Shown: piece by piece, positions 53,841 to 63,730 of the stretch | Position numbering within the stretch: the first letter of the stretch is position 1 | Layout: every line of letters starts with the position of its first letter | Assembly (NCBI RefSeq): GCF_033097505.1 | Contig: NZ_AP028654.1 | Span: forward strand, 202,001 to 266,000 | Length of the DNA stretch: 64,000 bases | Reading direction: 5' to 3' | Source of the DNA: Helicovermis profundi | GTDB taxonomy: Bacteria; Bacillota; Clostridia; Peptostreptococcales; Acidaminobacteraceae | Translations under genes and position numbers: made by a program | The notes under the pieces: model-generated | What the model was told of the DNA's origin: nothing | The model's input: only the letters and a program-made list of their open reading frames with translations | The model's database searches: none

Positions 53841-53899
53841 TTGGTTTAATGCGTTAATATTTTGACAATTTAGAATATTATGAAGGAGAAAATATAATA

Positions 53900-55315
53900 A
53901 TGAAAAAATTTAAAATGCCTACGGCATATACAATATTAATTGGAATTATAATTGTAGTTGCATTACTTACTTGGATTGTACCTGCTGGAAGATATGACTA
54001 TGTTGATCCATCAGCTTCAAAACTTGAGCCTATTCCAGGAACTTATCACAGTGTAGAAGCAAACCCTCAGGGAGTTTTTGACGTTGTAATGGCTCCAATA
54101 AACGGTTTTATGGACGCTGTTGACGTTGCATTATTTGTAATTGTTATTGGTGGATTCTTAGGTGTTGTAATGAAAACTGGTGCAATTGATGCTGGTATTG
54201 CAAATGTAACAAAAAACCTTAAGGGTAGAGAAAAGTGGATGATTCCAATTCTAATGCTTCTATTTGGACTTGGAGGAACTACATTTGGTATGGCTGAAGA
54301 AACAATTGCCTTTTATCCTTTACTAATTCCAGTATTTTTAGCAGCTGGCTATGATACTTTAACAGCAGTTTCAGTTATTATGCTTGGAGCTGGAGTTGGA
54401 GTTCTTGGATCTACTGTAAATCCATTTGCAACAGGTATTGCATCAGGATTCGCTGGTATTTCACTTGGTGATGGTATTGGACTTAGACTTTTAATTTTAT
54501 TGGTTAGTGAAATTGTTACAATTTTATTTGTAATGAAATATGCTGAAAAAGTTAGAAAAAATCCTGAAAAATCATTGGTTTTTTCTAATCTTGAAGAGAG
54601 CAGAAAACATTTTCTTCATAGTAAAGCAAATGGAGAGTTTCCAGAACTTACTGGTAAAAGAAAATTAGTTTTAGCATTATTTGGATTAACTTTCTTAACA
54701 ATGATTTACGGGGTAATTCCATTTGAAGATCTTGGTATTACTGCTATACCAACACTTTACTGGTGGTTTGGAGAATTGACTGCATTGTTCTTTGTTTCTT
54801 CAGTTATAATCGGACTAGTTTTCGGATTAAATGAAGAAGGTTTAGTTGGTGCATTTGTTGATGGTGCTAAAGATTTACTTGGAGTTGCATTGATTATTGG
54901 TATTTCAAGAGGTATTACTGTTGTTATGAATGCAGGAGCAATGACGGATTCTGTTCTTAACTTTGGTGAAAATGCTTTAGGTGGATCTAGTTCGGTAGGA
55001 TTTGCTTTGTTCTCTTATATTTTCTATATTCCTCTTTCATTCTTAATTCCTTCAACTTCAGGACTTGCAACACTTTCAATGCCAATTATGGCACCACTTG
55101 GAGATTTTGCAGGAGTGTCAAGAGCTCTTGTTATTACTGCTTATCAGTCAGCTTCTGGTATAGTAAATCTTATTACACCAACAAGTGCAGTTGTAATGGG
55201 TGGACTTGCAATTGGTAGAGTTTCATTTAATAAATGGTTAAGACATGTTTGGAAACTTATGCTTGTATTATTTGTTATAACATGCCTTGCTTTAGCTATT
55301 GGAGTAATGATGTAA
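53900..55315 (+). CDS. YfcC/C4-dicarboxylate-carrier family transporter, arc operon
   Basis: The 471-residue protein has about twelve membrane segments and the DcuC/YfcC family hallmarks: WIVPAGRYDYVD at the start, GGTTFGMAEETIAFYPLLIP, STVNPFATGIASGFAG, and late PSTSGLATLSMPIMAPLG and TPTSAVVMGGL. In clostridial arc operons this family stands in the place of ArcD and is taken to exchange arginine and ornithine, which is an inference from context. ATG 53900 follows GAAGGAGAAAATAT. Confidence 0.88.
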   Translation: MKKFKMPTAYTILIGIIIVVALLTWIVPAGRYDYVDPSASKLEPIPGTYHSVEANPQGVFDVVMAPINGFMDAVDVALFVIVIGGFLGVVMKTGAIDAGIANVTKNLKGREKWMIPILMLLFGLGGTTFGMAEETIAFYPLLIPVFLAAGYDTLTAVSVIMLGAGVGVLGSTVNPFATGIASGFAGISLGDGIGLRLLILLVSEIVTILFVMKYAEKVRKNPEKSLVFSNLEESRKHFLHSKANGEFPELTGKRKLVLALFGLTFLTMIYGVIPFEDLGITAIPTLYWWFGELTALFFVSSVIIGLVFGLNEEGLVGAFVDGAKDLLGVALIIGISRGITVVMNAGAMTDSVLNFGENALGGSSSVGFALFSYIFYIPLSFLIPSTSGLATLSMPIMAPLGDFAGVSRALVITAYQSASGIVNLITPTSAVVMGGLAIGRVSFNKWLRHVWKLMLVLFVITCLALAIGVMM

Positions 55316-55332
55316 TATAATTTTAAAAAAAC

Positions 55333-55387
55333 AAAGGATTCTAAGTTAGTAAAGAAAGATAATTTCTTTAAAATTTAGAATCCTTTT
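55333..55387 (+). terminator. Terminator of the arc operon
   Basis: AAAGGATTCTAA pairs with TTAGAATCCTTT around a loop with a second AAAGAAA/TTTCTTT stem, followed by TTTTATTTT. Confidence 0.8.
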
Positions 55388-55442
55388 TTATTTTATTCGG
55401 TGCCTTAGAGTTCTAATACCCCTATTACGATAAGAATTTCAA

Positions 55443-56108
55443 TTATAGTTTCCAGTCTATTTCTTTAAGCGAATTTAGCTTTAAAAATTCATTTGTTTTT
55501 GAAAATGGTTTGCTTTTAAAAAATCCTCTGTAAGATGAAAGTGGACTTGGATGTGGAGCCTTTAATACTAAATGCATATTCGAAGTTATTAATTTTTCCT
55601 TTTTCTGAGAAGGTTTTCCCCAAAGTATAAATACAATAGGAGACTCTTTTTCGTTTAGGAGAGAAATTATTTTATCGGTAAATATCTCCCAACCTTTATT
55701 TTTATGTGAATGAGCTTGACCTTTTCTAACTGAAAATACATTGTTAATCATAAGAACACCTTGTTTTGCCCAGTTTTCTAAAAAACCATCCCTAGGAATT
55801 TCAATATTTAAATCATCGTTTAACTCTTTAAAAATATTGCGAAGAGAAGGAGGAATTTTTACTCCTTTTGCTACTGAAAAACTAAGTCCGTGTGCTTGAT
55901 TGGGCTCATGATAAGGGTCTTGTCCAAGTATTACTACTTTAGTATCTTTAAATGGGCAAAGATCGAGTGCGCTAAAGAGCATATCTCTTGGTGGATAAAT
56001 AGTATTAGTCCTATATTCGTCGTCTAAAAATTTCATTAGTTTTGTAAAGTAGTCTTTACTAAATTCTTCTTTTAATAAATCTTTCCAGTCATTTGTTATT
56101 GTATTCAT
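55443..56108 (-). CDS. ung: Uracil-DNA glycosylase
   Basis: The 221-residue protein is a family 1 uracil-DNA glycosylase: VILGQDPYHEPNQAHGLSFSV with the catalytic Asp, a conserved LLMINN-like VLMINNVFSV, and KAPHPSPLSSYRG with the catalytic His. It cuts uracil from DNA to start base excision repair. ATG 56108 has a weak upstream site. It stands alone on the minus strand. Confidence 0.96.
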   Translation of the reverse strand: MNTITNDWKDLLKEEFSKDYFTKLMKFLDDEYRTNTIYPPRDMLFSALDLCPFKDTKVVILGQDPYHEPNQAHGLSFSVAKGVKIPPSLRNIFKELNDDLNIEIPRDGFLENWAKQGVLMINNVFSVRKGQAHSHKNKGWEIFTDKIISLLNEKESPIVFILWGKPSQKKEKLITSNMHLVLKAPHPSPLSSYRGFFKSKPFSKTNEFLKLNSLKEIDWKL

Positions 56109-56240
56109 TATTATTCCTTTTTTATTTATTAATTTATAATAATATTATATCTATAATATTATTATAAATTAATAAATTTGTCTTTATTTGCTTATGAATT
56201 TCAACACAATTTATTATATGATATATGATTGATAAAAAAA

Positions 56241-56271
56241 AACGACTATCAGAAAAAATCTAATAGTCGTA
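56241..56271 (-). terminator. Terminator of the rubrerythrin gene
   Basis: On the minus strand ACGACTAT pairs with ATAGTCGT and is followed by a long T run. Confidence 0.85.
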
Positions 56272-56291
56272 ATTATTTATAAAGTTAGTTA

Positions 56292-56840
56292 TTATTTAGA
56301 AAAATATCTTTTTAATAAGCCATTAAAAGCACTTCCGTGTCTTGCTTCGTCTTTACACATTTCATGAACTGTATCGTGAATTGCATCTAAGTTAAAAGCT
56401 TTAGCTTTTTTAGCTAGTTCTAATTTACCAATACAAGCTCCGTGCTCTGCATCAACTCTCATTTCTAAATTCTTTTTAGTAGAATCTGTTACTACTTCGC
56501 CAAGTAATTCAGCAAATTTTGAAGCATGATCTGCTTCTTCAAAAGCGATTCTTTTATAAGCTTCTGCAATTTCAGGATAGCCTTCTCTATCAGCTTGTCT
56601 ACTCATAGCTAAGTACATACCTACTTCAGTACATTCACCCATAAAGTTTTGTCTTAAACCTTCTACAATTTCAGGATCAACGCCCTTTGCAGTTCCAACA
56701 TGATGCTCATCTGCCCAAGTTAAAACATCGTCATTTTTTTCTATAAATTGCTCTTTTGGTGCGCCACATTGTGGGCATTTATCTGGAGCTGAGTCGCCTT
56801 CGTGAACATAACCGCATACTTTACAAACGAATTTCTTCAT
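56292..56840 (-). CDS. Reverse rubrerythrin (NADH peroxidase type)
   Basis: The 182-residue protein has a rubredoxin-type domain at its N-terminus ([21 protein letters not shown]) and a ferritin-like diiron domain behind it ([29 protein letters not shown]). The domain order is the reverse of classic rubrerythrin and is typical for clostridial peroxide-scavenging enzymes. It reduces hydrogen peroxide to protect an anaerobe. ATG 56840 follows TAGGAGGAATT. Confidence 0.95.
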   Translation of the reverse strand: MKKFVCKVCGYVHEGDSAPDKCPQCGAPKEQFIEKNDDVLTWADEHHVGTAKGVDPEIVEGLRQNFMGECTEVGMYLAMSRQADREGYPEIAEAYKRIAFEEADHASKFAELLGEVVTDSTKKNLEMRVDAEHGACIGKLELAKKAKAFNLDAIHDTVHEMCKDEARHGSAFNGLLKRYFSK

Positions 56841-56988
56841 AATTCCTCCTAGTGATATGTATTAGTTGTTAAATTGTAATCAATACATTACTATTATAAT
56901 GATTTATTTATGAAATGTCAATATTAAATTTTATTGTTTATGATATAATAATAGTATATAAAAAAGAACCTTTTGAAAGGCGGATATA

Positions 56989-57852
56989 ATGGGGATAAAG
57001 ATAATAACTGATAGTGCTTCTGATATTCCAAAAGAATTAGCTCTAAAATATAATATTGAAGTATTACCACTACTCGTTTACAAAGACGGTGACACCACCG
57101 AATATAGAGATAATGTTGATATTTTTCCAGATGATATGTATGAATTTATGATTGAAGGTGGAACTGTAAAAACAGCTCAAGTATCTTATGAAAGTTTTTA
57201 TAGAAAATTCGAAGAATGTATTAATACGGATGATGAGTATATATATATCGCTTTTTCATCGGAATTATCTGGTACATATCAAACATCTAAAATGGTTGAA
57301 ATTGAGCTTAAAGAAAAATACGGCGATATTAATATAGAAATTATTGATACAAAAGCAGCTTCTCTTGGATTTGGATTAATTGTAATTGAAGCGGCGAAAG
57401 TTGCTAAACAAACTAATGATAAATCTAAAGTTTTAGAAACAATTAAATATATGATGAAAAATATTGAGCATATATTTACAGTTGATAACTTGGAATATCT
57501 ATATAGAGGTGGAAGAGTTTCTAAAGCATCTGCAGTTATTGGTGGCGTTTTAAATATTAAGCCAATACTTGATGTAGAAGATGGAAAGCTTATTCCTTTT
57601 GAAAAAGTTAGAGGACGAAAAAAAGCAATAAAGAGAATTGCAGAGCTTGTTTCAAAGCGTAATATAGATCTAGAAAAATTAATTGTTGGTATAAATTATT
57701 CTTATAATAAAAAAGATGCGCTGTTGCTTGCAGATATGCTTAAGAAAATGTATGGCATAGAGAATTATATTTTAGGAGAAATTGGATGTTCGATAGGTGC
57801 TCATACAGGACCAGGTACGTTAAGTGTTTATTTTTTAAAACAAAATAATTAA
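56989..57852 (+). CDS. DegV family fatty-acid-binding protein
   Basis: The 287-residue protein begins IITDSASDIPKELALKYNI and has the FSSELSGTYQTS segment, DTKAASLGFG, and GGRVSKASAVIGGVLNIKPIL, all DegV hallmarks. DegV proteins bind fatty acids and act with fatty-acid kinase in Gram-positive bacteria. The start ATG 56989 follows GAAAGGCGGATATA. Confidence 0.95.
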   Translation: MGIKIITDSASDIPKELALKYNIEVLPLLVYKDGDTTEYRDNVDIFPDDMYEFMIEGGTVKTAQVSYESFYRKFEECINTDDEYIYIAFSSELSGTYQTSKMVEIELKEKYGDINIEIIDTKAASLGFGLIVIEAAKVAKQTNDKSKVLETIKYMMKNIEHIFTVDNLEYLYRGGRVSKASAVIGGVLNIKPILDVEDGKLIPFEKVRGRKKAIKRIAELVSKRNIDLEKLIVGINYSYNKKDALLLADMLKKMYGIENYILGEIGCSIGAHTGPGTLSVYFLKQNN

Positions 57853-58047
57853 AAAAAGTGTTATTAAATTATTTATGGGTATTAGTTTATTAAGTTAAAC
57901 TTTTTTAAGAATTTGTCGATATTATAGATGAAGTATATCCAAGCATTGCGTGTGATTATAGATATTTTTAGTAAAGATAAATACTATATTAAATACGTGC
58001 ATTGTGTCGATATTAGGTTTAGTCATAGTCATAAAGGATGTGATATC

Positions 58048-58371
58048 ATGACAAAATTTAATGGATTTAATAACAAAAATGAAGTTGATAACAAATATTT
58101 CTTCTACAATGGTGCGTTGATGAATTTTGAGATGCCTTTTGAAATTAATTTAGAGAAAATATTTGAGAACATTGTCAGTATTAAAACAAAATCATTCTAT
58201 AAGGTAGGTACGTTCTTAGGTATTGATGTAAGGTTGAATGGTAAAATGTTTAGTATTATTGGAAGTGTTTTTAAAGTGAAAGTAACAAGCAATTTTTATG
58301 AATTGAAACTAAACATTGAATACTTTCCGGATGAATTAATGTTTGAACTTGAAGATATTTTTGATAAATAG
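58048..58371 (+). CDS. Conserved small protein, possibly PilZ-like
   Basis: The 107-residue protein is mostly predicted beta-strand (LNGKMFSIIGSVFKVKVTS, FYELKLNIEYFPDELMFEL), a pattern reminiscent of a PilZ or PilZ-like barrel, but the c-di-GMP motif RxxxR is not seen. I chose ATG 58048, which follows AAAGGATGTG; an ATG at 57928 adds 40 residues without a good site. It precedes an HD-GYP gene by 42 bases, and a link to cyclic dinucleotide signalling is possible. Confidence 0.5.
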   Translation: MTKFNGFNNKNEVDNKYFFYNGALMNFEMPFEINLEKIFENIVSIKTKSFYKVGTFLGIDVRLNGKMFSIIGSVFKVKVTSNFYELKLNIEYFPDELMFELEDIFDK

Positions 58372-58413
58372 AAAAAGTTATAAGAAATAAGAATAAATGT
58401 GTGGGTGATTATT

Positions 58414-59628
58414 TTGAAATATGTTGAAATAAGTAAATTAACGTCGGGCATGGTCATTGCTGAATCGGTAATGAATCAGGATGGTACGATTGAGCTTTTA
58501 AGTAAAAATAGCGTCTTAAACGAAAGGCATATTAATTTACTTAGAAAATTAGGTGTATTATCTGTAAAAATTGATGATGGAACTATATCTAAGAAAGCTG
58601 TAGCTCCACAAACTCCTTCGCTTCAAGCTGATACGATTGAGAAAGCTGCACTTGATGCAAATAAAAGCTTTGATGTAGAAAGTTTTAAAACAGAATTAGA
58701 AGAATTAGATAATATAAGATATAAAGATGTTGAACTTAAAAGTGTTGTTAATAAGAAAATGAATATTAGCGTTTTGACTGGTGAAGGTAATATTCCAATT
58801 GATAAGAGACATGAAGAAATGATCAAAGACACTAAAAAAGTATTTGAAAGTCTTAAAGATGGTGATTCAGTTGATTATGATTTAGTTAGGAAGAATGTTG
58901 AAGAGGCACTTCCTGATATGATTAGAAATAATGATGTATTAATGAGACTTAATCAATTGAAAGAAACTGATGATTATACATTTGAGCATTCTTTTAGAGT
59001 CTCAATTTTAGCAGTTATGATTGGAAAATGGATAAATTATACTAAACGCGAACTAGAAGAATTGGCTTCAGCTGCTCTTATGTTTGATATTGGTAAGATG
59101 AAAATACCGAATTTTATTCTTCAAAAAGAGGGCATAACAGAAGATGAGTTTGAAGTTATTAAAAGACATTCTCAGTTTGGATACAGTGTATTAATGAAAA
59201 CTAAAGGGATAACATCAAATATTAAATATAGTGCACTTCAGCACCACGAAAGAATTGACGGATCTGGATATCCTTTAAGACTTAAAGAAGGACAAATTCA
59301 TGAGTTTGCAAAGATAATTATGATTTGTGATATATTTGATGCAATGACACATGATAGACCATATAAAAACAAAGTATCTCCATTTAAAGCAGCTGAATAT
59401 ATTTCTTGGCAAAGTGGGGTTACACTAGACTCAAGATTATGCTATGTGTTTTTAACAAATCTTGCTGAATTTTATACTGGAAAGGATGTTGTTCTTTCAA
59501 ATGGACAACGTGGAAGGATAATATTCGTAGATGTTAATTTTCCAACTAGACCAATAATAAAATCCGGTGATGAAATAGTTGATTTAATTAGAAATAAAGA
59601 AATAGAAGTAATGGAATTAATTTCTTAG
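58414..59628 (+). CDS. HD-GYP domain protein with altered HD motif
   Basis: The protein of about 404 residues has an N-terminal domain common to HD-GYP proteins (KLTSGMVIAESVMNQDG, INLLRKLGVLSV) and a C-terminal HD-GYP domain: EHSFRVSIL, LMFDIGKMKIP in place of the usual HDIGK, IKRHSQFGY, QHHERIDGSGYP. HD-GYP enzymes degrade c-di-GMP. The His of the HD pair is Phe here, so metal binding and activity are doubtful. TTG 58414 with GGGTG upstream is preferred over GTG 58399. A terminal extension after the HD-GYP domain (VVLSNGQRGRIIFVD) is usual for this group. Confidence 0.82.
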   Translation: MKYVEISKLTSGMVIAESVMNQDGTIELLSKNSVLNERHINLLRKLGVLSVKIDDGTISKKAVAPQTPSLQADTIEKAALDANKSFDVESFKTELEELDNIRYKDVELKSVVNKKMNISVLTGEGNIPIDKRHEEMIKDTKKVFESLKDGDSVDYDLVRKNVEEALPDMIRNNDVLMRLNQLKETDDYTFEHSFRVSILAVMIGKWINYTKRELEELASAALMFDIGKMKIPNFILQKEGITEDEFEVIKRHSQFGYSVLMKTKGITSNIKYSALQHHERIDGSGYPLRLKEGQIHEFAKIIMICDIFDAMTHDRPYKNKVSPFKAAEYISWQSGVTLDSRLCYVFLTNLAEFYTGKDVVLSNGQRGRIIFVDVNFPTRPIIKSGDEIVDLIRNKEIEVMELIS

Positions 59629-59633
59629 TATTT

Positions 59634-59662
59634 TTGACAATGTTAATTACATGTGCTAAGAT
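59634..59662 (+). promoter_or_regulatory. Promoter of the tyrS T-box transcript
   Basis: TTGACA (59634-59639), 17 bases, TAAGAT (59657-59662). The T-box leader starts just after. Confidence 0.8.
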
Positions 59663-59663
59663 T

Positions 59664-59911
59664 ACCCTAATACAAATTAATAAACATGCTAAGAAGAATA
59701 TAGTAGCTCATATAAATAATGTAGAGAGTTAATCGTATGCTGAAAGATTAAATGATTATATGTAGTGAATTACAGTTTGGAGCATCTGCAAATGCAGCGG
59801 ATAATTACCGTTATAAATATTAAGGTGAAATATAAAGAATAAAACATTTCATAAATTAAGGTGGTACCACGAGTTTTTCGTCCTTAGCGAAAGGCTCGTG
59901 GTACCATTTTT
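59664..59911 (+). promoter_or_regulatory. T-box riboswitch of tyrS, with terminator
   Basis: The leader has the T-box sequence AAGGTGGTACCACG (59859-59872) and a terminator stem GGTACCACGAG / CTCGTGGTACC (59863-59905) followed by a T run. In the upstream stem, GAATTACAG gives UAC (59771-59773) as the tyrosine specifier. Uncharged tRNA-Tyr would stabilise the antiterminator and turn tyrS on. Confidence 0.92.
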
Positions 59912-59972
59912 TATTAAGTTAATATATAAAAATATAATTGTTTTATAAGTAAAAAGAAAAACGGAGGACAAT

Positions 59973-61199
59973 ATGAGAAATGTATTTGATGTACTGAGCG
60001 AAAGAGGATTTATTGAACAAATTACACATGAAGATGAAGTAAAAGAATTATTTCAAAATGAGAGAGTGAATTTCTATATTGGATTTGATCCAACTGCGGA
60101 TAGTTTGCACGTTGGTCACTTTATTCAAGTAATGGTTATGATGCATATGCAAAAAGCGGGTCATAGACCAATTGCTCTAGTTGGTGGAGGAACTGCAAAG
60201 GTAGGAGATCCTACTGGAAAAACAGATATGAGAAAAATGCTAACTCCAGAAAAAATAAAAGAAAATGGTCATAAAATTGGTAAACAATTAGAGAAATACC
60301 TAAATCTTAATAATGAAGATGGATTTATTGCTAATAATGCAACTTGGCTGGATAATCTAAATTATATTGAATTTTTAAGAGAAATAGGAAGTAGATTTTC
60401 TGTTAATAGAATGCTTGCTGCTGAATGTTTTAAGCAAAGACTTGAAAAAGGATTATCTTTCTTAGAATTTAACTATATGATTATGCAAGGTTATGATTTT
60501 TTAGAATTAAACAGAAGATATAATTGTAAAATGCAATTAGGTGGAAATGATCAATGGTCAAATATAATCGCGGGTGTTGAGCTTATTAGAAAGAAAGATC
60601 AAAAACAGGTTTATGGATTGACATTTAAATTATTAACTACATCTGAAGGTAAAAAAATGGGTAAAACAGAAAAAGGTGCGCTTTGGATTGATCCAGAGAA
60701 AACTTCTCCATATGAGTTTTTCCAGTATTTTAGAAATGTAGAAGATGCTGATGTTATTAACTGTACAAAACTCCTTACATTTATTCCAATGGAGGAAATT
60801 AGAGAAATGGAAAAACTTGAAGGTGCTGATCTTAACCCTATTAAAGAAAGAATGGCATTTGAAGTTACAAAAATTGTTCACGGAGAAGAAGAAGCAAGGA
60901 AATCACTCGAAGCTGCAAAAGCATTATTTGCTGGAAATGGTGATGAATCAAGCATGCCAAAAGTTGAAATAGCAAAAGAAGAGTTTAATGAGGGAATGCC
61001 TTTACTTGACTTACTTTTAAAAGCGGATTTAATTGCGTCAAAAGGTGAAGGAAAAAGATTAATTAAGCAAAATGGAATTTCTTTAGATGGAGAAAAAGTT
61101 AAAGACTTTGCAATAAATATTACTAGAGAAGATTTTAAAGGTGATTCATTAAAAATTCGTAAAGGAAAAAAAGTTTTTAAGAAGATCATTTTAATATAA
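59973..61199 (+). CDS. tyrS: Tyrosyl-tRNA synthetase
   Basis: The 408-residue protein is a class Ic synthetase: [13 protein letters not shown] holds the HIGH motif, MLGGNDQW-like [10 protein letters not shown] binds tyrosine, [10 protein letters not shown] is the KMSKS motif, and the C-terminal S4 domain ([19 protein letters not shown]) binds tRNA. It is controlled by the T-box leader. ATG 59973 follows ACGGAGGACAAT. The stop overlaps the MOSC gene start by one base. Confidence 0.97.
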   Translation: MRNVFDVLSERGFIEQITHEDEVKELFQNERVNFYIGFDPTADSLHVGHFIQVMVMMHMQKAGHRPIALVGGGTAKVGDPTGKTDMRKMLTPEKIKENGHKIGKQLEKYLNLNNEDGFIANNATWLDNLNYIEFLREIGSRFSVNRMLAAECFKQRLEKGLSFLEFNYMIMQGYDFLELNRRYNCKMQLGGNDQWSNIIAGVELIRKKDQKQVYGLTFKLLTTSEGKKMGKTEKGALWIDPEKTSPYEFFQYFRNVEDADVINCTKLLTFIPMEEIREMEKLEGADLNPIKERMAFEVTKIVHGEEEARKSLEAAKALFAGNGDESSMPKVEIAKEEFNEGMPLLDLLLKADLIASKGEGKRLIKQNGISLDGEKVKDFAINITREDFKGDSLKIRKGKKVFKKIILI

Positions 61200-61624
61200 T
61201 GAAACTTAATAAATTTTATCTTTCACTTAGTGTTAAAAATAAAAAAAGTGTTAATATACTTGAATTAACTACAACTTGCGGAATAAAAAATGATATAAAA
61301 TCAAAAAAAGGTAGTAGAGAAATTGCAATTCTTGATAAAAAAAGTAGATTGATTGTTGATAATATAAAAGATGGATTATGCATAAATAGATTTAGAGAAA
61401 ATATTACTATTGAAGAAATAGAAATGGATAAGCTCAGAGATGGTCAAAATATAGCAATAGGTAGTTCGTTGATAGAAATAACTAATGTAAGAAAAAAATG
61501 TTTTGATAATTGTATTTTGCTAGAGCAAGGAAAATATTGCCCATTAATTAAGAATGTACGGTACGCAAAAATAATTAATGGCGGAAAAATAACATTAAGC
61601 GATGATATTAAAATTATCGTTTAA
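61199..61624 (+). CDS. MOSC domain protein
   Basis: The 141-residue protein has the MOSC pattern: a SREIAILD strand, GLCINRFRENITI, a RKKCFDNC region with the conserved Cys, and CPLIKNVRYAKIINGGKI at the end. MOSC domains bind molybdopterin or sulfur carriers; many are involved in molybdenum-cofactor sulfuration. It is translationally coupled to tyrS (ATGA-type overlap), an unusual partner. Its specific role is unknown. Confidence 0.8.
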   Translation: MKLNKFYLSLSVKNKKSVNILELTTTCGIKNDIKSKKGSREIAILDKKSRLIVDNIKDGLCINRFRENITIEEIEMDKLRDGQNIAIGSSLIEITNVRKKCFDNCILLEQGKYCPLIKNVRYAKIINGGKITLSDDIKIIV

Positions 61625-61628
61625 TATT

Positions 61629-61662
61629 AAAACATGATTCTTTAAAAGGAATCATGTTTTTG
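61629..61662 (+). terminator. Terminator after tyrS-MOSC
   Basis: AAACATGATTC and GAATCATGTTT form a stem followed by TTGTTAT. Confidence 0.8.
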
Positions 61663-61710
61663 TTATACTATTAACTAAAAGCAATAAATGAATTTCTTGT
61701 GAGGTGTAAT

Positions 61711-62493
61711 ATGATAAATGTTAATAATCTTGAAAAGGTGTATAAATTATCTAAGAAACAGATGAAAAAAGAAAAGCTAAATCTAAATATAAAAAAAGCA
61801 GTTAATGGAATTTCATTCAATGTAGGAAAAGGTGAAATTTATGGACTTCTTGGTCCAAATGGTGCTGGTAAAACTACAACGTTAAGATGTATTTCTACTT
61901 TAATAAAACCAACTAATGGAAATATTAAAATAAGAGACTTTGATGTAATTGATGATTCAAGAGATGTTAGAAAGAATATATCTTTTTTAACAAATGAGCT
62001 TAAACTTGATGGATTTTTTACTCCTAATTATACTTTTGAATACTTTGGAAAACTTTATGGAATGGATGATAAACAAATTAATGATAGAAAAATAAAACTT
62101 TTTCATTATTTTGGAATTACGGAATTTAAAGATGTAAAAATATCAGATCTTTCAACTGGTATGAAGCAAAAATTGTCAATTGCCGTCAGTTTAGTTCATG
62201 ATCCGGAGATTATTATATTTGATGAACCTACAAATGGTCTTGATATTGTAACCGCAAAAGTTGTTGTAGATTATCTAAAATATTTAAAAAAGCAAGGTAA
62301 AACAATTATTGTTTCAACGCATATTATGAGCGTTGCATCAAAACTTTGCGATAGAATGGGAATAATCATTGATGGTAGAATTGTAATAGATGGAACTTTA
62401 AAGGAAATACTTTTAAAGACAAATACAGAAGATTTAGAAGATGCATTTTTTAGTTTGTATTTAAAGAGCAAGGAAGGTGAAAAAAATGAGTAA
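61711..62493 (+). CDS. natA: NatA-like ABC transporter ATPase
   Basis: The 260-residue protein has Walker A GLLGPNGAGKTTTLR, the signature LSTGMKQKLSIAV, Walker B IIIFDEPTNGLD and the switch STHIM. It resembles NatA, the ATPase of a sodium efflux ABC pump. ATG 61711 is chosen because GAGGTG lies ten bases upstream. It overlaps the permease gene by eight bases. Confidence 0.88.
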   Translation: MINVNNLEKVYKLSKKQMKKEKLNLNIKKAVNGISFNVGKGEIYGLLGPNGAGKTTTLRCISTLIKPTNGNIKIRDFDVIDDSRDVRKNISFLTNELKLDGFFTPNYTFEYFGKLYGMDDKQINDRKIKLFHYFGITEFKDVKISDLSTGMKQKLSIAVSLVHDPEIIIFDEPTNGLDIVTAKVVVDYLKYLKKQGKTIIVSTHIMSVASKLCDRMGIIIDGRIVIDGTLKEILLKTNTEDLEDAFFSLYLKSKEGEKNE

Positions 62494-63721
62494 AGAACTT
62501 ATAGTAGTATTAAAAAAAGAGCTTAAAAGAGTATTCTCTGATAAGAGAATGGTTTTTACAACTTTTATTTTGCCAGCTGTTAGTATTGCACTAATATATT
62601 CTGTAATGGGTATTATGCTTTCAAAGTATATTGATGACGTAGATACTCATATTCCAAATGTTTATGTACAATATGCTAGTGATAATTTTGAGAATATAGT
62701 AAAAAATAATGAAAGTAAAATTAATTTAGTTGAAATTAAAAATGACAATGAAATCAGCCATATTAAAAATGGAATATTAGAAGGCAAAAAAGAACTTCTG
62801 ATAATTTTTGATAAGGACTTTGAAAATAAGATTGAAAATTATAAGAAATTTGAAAGACCAAATATTTTAACATTCTATAATCCGAGTGAAGAATATTCAA
62901 GTAAAATCATGAGAGTTTTTAATAAAGATATTTTTCCAAAATATGAAGATTCAATTATGATAAGAAGACTTGGAAATGAAAAATACATTAAACCATTTGA
63001 TATAAACAAAGAAAATGAAGAAAATAAATTGGTAGATTCTAAAAAAGCTACAGGAAAAGATTTAGGAAATTTATTTCCAATACTTATATCTATTTTCTTA
63101 TTTTCTGGGGCAATGGGAGTTGGTATGGAGAGTATTGCTGGAGAAAAAGAAAGGGGCACTATGGCAACTTTGCTTGTAACTCCAGTTAAAAGAGAAGTAA
63201 TTGCTCTTGGAAAGATTATAAGTCTTGGCATAATTGCCTTTCTTAGCACTTTTTCGGCATTTGTAGGAATAGTAGCTTCAATGCCGTTTTCGTCTAGAAT
63301 TTTTAGTGGTGGTTCATCTTCTAGCGAGGTACTATCGGTAGCTTCATTAGGATTTGGAATTAAGGAACTTGCAGCATTAATGTTAATTATGATAACATTA
63401 GTAGGTGTATTTGTTGCATTAATAAGCTTAATTTCAGTAAATGCAAAATCAGTTAAAGAAGCTGGAACTTATATTTCACCAGTGTATATGATAATTATGG
63501 TAGCTGGATTTAGCACAATGTTTTCAAATTCAGCTGTAAAAGTTTGGCAATATATGATTCCTGTTTATGGCAGTGTTCTTAGCATGAAGAGTTTACTTAA
63601 TTATGATATATCTTTTCTTGAAATCTCGATAAATTTAAGCTCAAATATAATATTCACTGCAATATTGATTTATATAATTAAAAATTTATTTAATAACGAG
63701 AGAGTAATGTTTAATTCCTAG
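62486..63721 (+). CDS. natB: NatB-like ABC transporter permease
   Basis: The 411-residue protein has an N-terminal membrane segment (TTFILPAVSIALIYSVM), a large extracellular domain (residues about 45-190), then five or six segments, with GMESIAGEKERGTMATLLVTPV, the signature of ABC-2/NatB permeases. It forms the membrane part of the NatAB-like exporter. ATG 62486 follows GGAAGGTG; a GTG at 62477 is part of that site. Confidence 0.9.
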   Translation: MSKELIVVLKKELKRVFSDKRMVFTTFILPAVSIALIYSVMGIMLSKYIDDVDTHIPNVYVQYASDNFENIVKNNESKINLVEIKNDNEISHIKNGILEGKKELLIIFDKDFENKIENYKKFERPNILTFYNPSEEYSSKIMRVFNKDIFPKYEDSIMIRRLGNEKYIKPFDINKENEENKLVDSKKATGKDLGNLFPILISIFLFSGAMGVGMESIAGEKERGTMATLLVTPVKREVIALGKIISLGIIAFLSTFSAFVGIVASMPFSSRIFSGGSSSSEVLSVASLGFGIKELAALMLIMITLVGVFVALISLISVNAKSVKEAGTYISPVYMIIMVAGFSTMFSNSAVKVWQYMIPVYGSVLSMKSLLNYDISFLEISINLSSNIIFTAILIYIIKNLFNNERVMFNS

Positions 63722-63730
63722 GAGTCTATA

